DNA of 9,666 bases from Cellvibrio sp. (GTDB taxonomy: Bacteria > Pseudomonadota > Gammaproteobacteria > Pseudomonadales > Cellvibrionaceae). The notes beneath the pieces were generated by a model. It was not told the origin of the DNA. It saw nothing but the letters and a program-made list of their open reading frames with translations, and searched no databases. Shown here one piece after another: positions 7,337-9,666 of this stretch (positions within the stretch are counted from its first letter, which is position 1; each line of letters opens with the position of its first letter). The stretch spans positions 1-9,666 of the forward strand of contig JAJQJO010000117.1 of assembly GCA_021323495.1 (NCBI GenBank), read 5' to 3'. Position numbers and translations under genes: made by a program.

Positions 7337-8143
7337 TTAGCTTTCGTCAGGTACCTCGTAACGGTCGATAATATCGCGCACCAAACCACTGCGTACAATA
7401 TCTTCACGTTCAAACTCGTGCACATACACATTCGCCAGACCATCCAATAGATTGACAGCATCTTCCAAACCATTGGGGCCGCGAATATCGCTCTGTTTAA
7501 TATCACCATTGATGACGACTTTGCAATCTTCGCCAATTCGGGTGAGGAACATTTTCATTTGCGCGGGGCTGGTATTTTGCGCCTCATCAAGAATGACAAA
7601 GGTTTTACTATTAAAGGTTTTACCGCGCATAAACGCGAGTGGCGCAGCCACTATCCGACCGTGACGCAAACAATAATCGACAGTGCCAGCGCCGAGGCGC
7701 TCATTTAAAATATCGCGGAAAGCATCGATATACACAGAAAATTTTTCGTCGAGATCACCCGGTAAAAAACCAAGATTCTCACCAGACTCCACCGCCGGAC
7801 GAGTAAGAATAATACGCTCAATACGCCCGGATTCTAATGCCTCTGCTGCCAATGCACCTGCACAATAACTTTTACCAGTACCGGCCGGGCCAATACCGAA
7901 TGTGAGCATATGACTATTAATAGCATTAATGTATTGCTGCTGGGATTTGTTTTTAGCGCGAAGTGGTTGGGGGGAGCGAGGAGGTGAGTAAGCTGTTTCG
8001 ACTTGCTGCGAGCGGGATTTTATTTCGACAATGTTATCATCACTTCGTTGATTCTTTCGCGATTTGTGTCGCGATGCTGGATAGCTGGTGTCATCGTAAG
8101 AGTGATGGTTTGCACTACGTCTGGCATGCGTTTTTCTTGCCAT
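7337..8143 (-). CDS. phoH: PhoH family ATPase
   Basis: This is a cytoplasmic P-loop ATPase of the PhoH family, related to the N-terminal half of superfamily I helicases and often tied to phosphate starvation or RNA metabolism; its exact reaction is not established. The 268 residues begin with a basic, low-complexity segment of about 60 residues rich in Arg, Ser, His and Lys. The ATPase core has Walker A GPAGTGKS (85-92), IILTRPAVESGENLGFLPGDL, Walker B VILDEAQN (183-190), then AQMKMFLTRIGE and INGDIKQSD. These match E. coli PhoH more closely than the shorter PhoL/YbeZ branch. ATG 8143 follows a GGGGA ribosome site about 10 bases upstream. It is flanked by its own promoter and terminator, so it is probably monocistronic. 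The poorly conserved N-terminus makes the start slightly uncertain. Confidence 0.93.
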   Translation of the reverse strand: MARKTHARRSANHHSYDDTSYPASRHKSRKNQRSDDNIVEIKSRSQQVETAYSPPRSPQPLRAKNKSQQQYINAINSHMLTFGIGPAGTGKSYCAGALAAEALESGRIERIILTRPAVESGENLGFLPGDLDEKFSVYIDAFRDILNERLGAGTVDYCLRHGRIVAAPLAFMRGKTFNSKTFVILDEAQNTSPAQMKMFLTRIGEDCKVVINGDIKQSDIRGPNGLEDAVNLLDGLANVYVHEFEREDIVRSGLVRDIIDRYEVPDES

Positions 8144-8170
8144 AAAGAATAATCCCCTTCAGGTCAGAAT

Positions 8171-8199
8171 ATAATACGGACAATTTTGCAAAAGCCCAA
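8171..8199 (-). promoter_or_regulatory. Candidate sigma70 promoter of phoH
   Basis: On the minus strand TTGGGC (8194-8199) and TATTAT (8171-8176) are separated by exactly 17 bases. Transcription would begin near 8164, leaving a leader of about 20 bases with the GGGGA ribosome site before ATG 8143. The -10 matches five of six consensus bases, the -35 three. Confidence 0.5.
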
Positions 8200-8490
8200 T
8201 ATCGTGAAGTTACCCGAGAACGCAATTTTCTATGGAATGATATCTGTGTCGTTGTCCCCCTTGTATTACGCATTGATCAATTTGTTGATTCACTAACATA
8301 AACTTATGATAGAAGCGAACAAAACAAATTGAGTGAAACAAAATTTTGTGACAAACAAATGATACTGGTATCGACCAGAGACCTGCTTCGAGACCTATAT
8401 GAAGTTCGCATTTATGCGATTACAAACTTCACATGTTGCAAAGGCAGCTACCGATTAATTACTACCTTTGATCTGATACTAGGCTTATTT

Positions 8491-8514
8491 TAAAAAAGGG
8501 TCAATCACTTGACC
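8491..8514 (-). terminator. Rho-independent terminator downstream of the helicase gene
   Basis: On the minus strand GGTCAA (8509-8514) pairs perfectly with TTGACC (8499-8504) across a GTGA loop, followed at once by C and six Ts. It lies about 55 bases after the helicase stop codon. Confidence 0.75.
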
Positions 8515-8549
8515 GAAATAAAATTTGCCCCAAAGCTCAACCCATAAAC

Positions 8550-8569
8550 AAAGGCAAACTGTTGCCTTT
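8550..8569 (-). terminator. Hairpin overlapping the helicase stop codon, possible first terminator
   Basis: AAAGGCAA and TTGCCTTT form a perfect 8-bp stem with a four-base loop that begins inside the TAA stop. On the minus strand it is followed by GTTTATG, a poor T tract, so it may act as a 3'-end stabilising hairpin with the stronger terminator at 8491-8514 behind it. Confidence 0.5.
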
Positions 8570-9666
8570 ATTCATCACTATCTTCAACTTGCTTACTGAC
8601 TTTCTTCTTCGGTGGAGCGAAACCATCTAACGACGGCGCTGTCTTAAGGGCAGTGGGTACGCGGCGATTGCCGATATTTTTCTTATCACGTTCGCGCACT
8701 TTTACTTTTGGTGCTTTGCTATCAGTTTTTTTATCTTTTACCGTGGCTTTCTTTTTGGCACCAACGGATTTGCCAGAAGATTTGGTTTTATCGGGGCCTT
8801 GATATTTGCCCTTCAACCCCGGCATAGTAATTGTCTCGAAAGTTGCTCCCAGGTAACGTTCGATTCCCTTGGCGAGATTCCATTCTTTAGCATCCACCAA
8901 AGACACCGCCCTACCCTCCTGATCGGCGCGGCCAGTCCGGCCAATACGATGTAGGTACTCATCGCCTGAATAAGCCATGTCCATATTGACTACCAGTTCA
9001 ACACCGGGAATATCCAGCCCGCGTGCCGCTACGTCTGTTGCAACCAGCACAGTTGTCCTACCCTGACGAAAATGATCGAGGGTAATTTTACGCTGGTCCT
9101 GTGTGATATCGCCATGCAAAGTGCCCACACGGAATTTGTTGTAACGTAACAAGTTATCCAATTGCGTAGCTTTGATCTTGGTATTGGTGAAGATAATTGC
9201 TTTTTCAAAAGTGGATTTTTGCAACAGTGCGATCAGCAACTTTTCTTTGTGCTTGTAATCATCAGCCAATAACATTTGTTGGGTAATATCATTGGGCTTT
9301 TCGTCGATATAAATCTCCTGGGCTTCACCGAGGATGACTTGTTTGATCAAATGACGCAGGCCTTTTTGCTCCATAGTCGCCGAGAACAAAAACGTCTGGC
9401 GCTCGGTACGACAGGTATTGGTGATTTTCAATACGTCTTCACTCAAGCCCATATCGAGCATGCGATCCGCTTCATCTAATACCAGGAATTCGAGGCCGGA
9501 GAACTCTGTCGATTTATGGGCGATATGCTCGGCCAAGCGCCCGGGAGTACCCACCACAATTTCCGGATTCTTGCGCAGCATTGCCTTTTGGTATTTTAGT
9601 TCTTCGCCACCACAAACCATACCAACCTTCAAGCCAGTGAACTTCAGTATTTGCTCAGCGTTTTTT
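8568..9666 (-). CDS. DEAD-box ATP-dependent RNA helicase, SrmB-like (5' end outside window)
   Basis: The frame is open from the window edge at 9665 to TAA at 8568-8570, giving 365 residues of the C-terminal part. Numbered from that edge, it shows VCGGEE, TPGR (40-43), DEAD (64-67), SAT (95-97), AIIFTNTK, ATDVAARGLDIPG (209-221) and HRIGRTGR (239-246). These are motifs Ib, II, III, IV, V and VI of superfamily 2 RNA helicases. The Q motif and Walker A lie outside. After the core there is a basic tail of about 80 residues, rich in Lys, that contains RDKKNIGNRR. As I recall, E. coli SrmB, which helps assemble the large ribosomal subunit, ends in a similar RDTKNIGKRR segment, hence the SrmB-like call. 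Other DEAD-box groups share basic tails, so the subfamily is less sure than the family. Confidence 0.94.
   Translation of the reverse strand, partial: KNAEQILKFTGLKVGMVCGGEELKYQKAMLRKNPEIVVGTPGRLAEHIAHKSTEFSGLEFLVLDEADRMLDMGLSEDVLKITNTCRTERQTFLFSATMEQKGLRHLIKQVILGEAQEIYIDEKPNDITQQMLLADDYKHKEKLLIALLQKSTFEKAIIFTNTKIKATQLDNLLRYNKFRVGTLHGDITQDQRKITLDHFRQGRTTVLVATDVAARGLDIPGVELVVNMDMAYSGDEYLHRIGRTGRADQEGRAVSLVDAKEWNLAKGIERYLGATFETITMPGLKGKYQGPDKTKSSGKSVGAKKKATVKDKKTDSKAPKVKVRERDKKNIGNRRVPTALKTAPSLDGFAPPKKKVSKQVEDSDE

Larger units (their letters stand above)
8144..8567. other. Long intergenic region upstream of phoH
   Basis: There are 424 bases without a convincing reading frame. Going in the direction of transcription it holds a terminator for the helicase gene (near 8490-8514), a run of three hairpins (8365-8469), two GAGACCT repeats on the plus strand 12 bases apart (8378-8384 and 8390-8396), an AT-rich stretch with an imperfect dyad (8293-8312), and a promoter for phoH (8171-8199). 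It is longer than a simple promoter needs. Confidence 0.6.

Noticed and set aside
1..9666. CRISPR arrays, tRNA or rRNA genes, insertion sequences
   Set aside because: I saw no regularly spaced direct repeats, no tRNA-like cloverleaf and no transposase-like protein on either strand.

Overview
All seven protein-coding genes in this window lie on the minus strand, so transcription runs from high to low coordinates. The genes point to a gammaproteobacterium: a gamma-type PhoH, a full-length RlmA, an SrmB-like DEAD-box helicase tail, and a LapB/LapC-type type I secretion pair. Base composition is moderate, with AT-rich intergenic regions. A marine or soil lineage such as the Cellvibrionaceae is my guess, from general impression only.

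Layout in transcription order. (1) 9666-8568: the 3' part of a DEAD-box RNA helicase gene with a lysine-rich tail, followed by two terminator-like hairpins. (2) 8567-8144: a 424-base gap with a promoter just upstream of phoH and a cluster of unexplained hairpins. (3) 8143-7337: phoH, closed by a strong intrinsic terminator. (4) 7184-6381: rlmA, encoding a 23S rRNA guanine methyltransferase with its zinc finger. (5) 6380-5978: an AT-rich gap with no convincing gene. (6) 5977-4187: a TolC-family outer-membrane channel fused to a C-terminal OmpA-like peptidoglycan-binding domain, closed by a clear terminator. (7) 3955-1784, 1784-366 and 369-1: a translationally coupled set encoding a type I secretion ABC transporter with a degenerate C39 domain, its HlyD-family adaptor, and the start of a receiver-like regulator that runs off the window.

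The secretion genes make a complete three-part exporter: inner-membrane ABC pump, periplasmic adaptor and outer-membrane channel. The family signatures are those of exporters for giant RTX or Lap-type adhesins. No substrate gene is visible here. The two most notable points are the TolC-OmpA fusion, which would tie the export channel to the cell wall, and the regulator, whose receiver-like domain lacks the phospho-accepting aspartate. The helicase, phoH and rlmA are ordinary housekeeping or stress genes that appear to be independent units.
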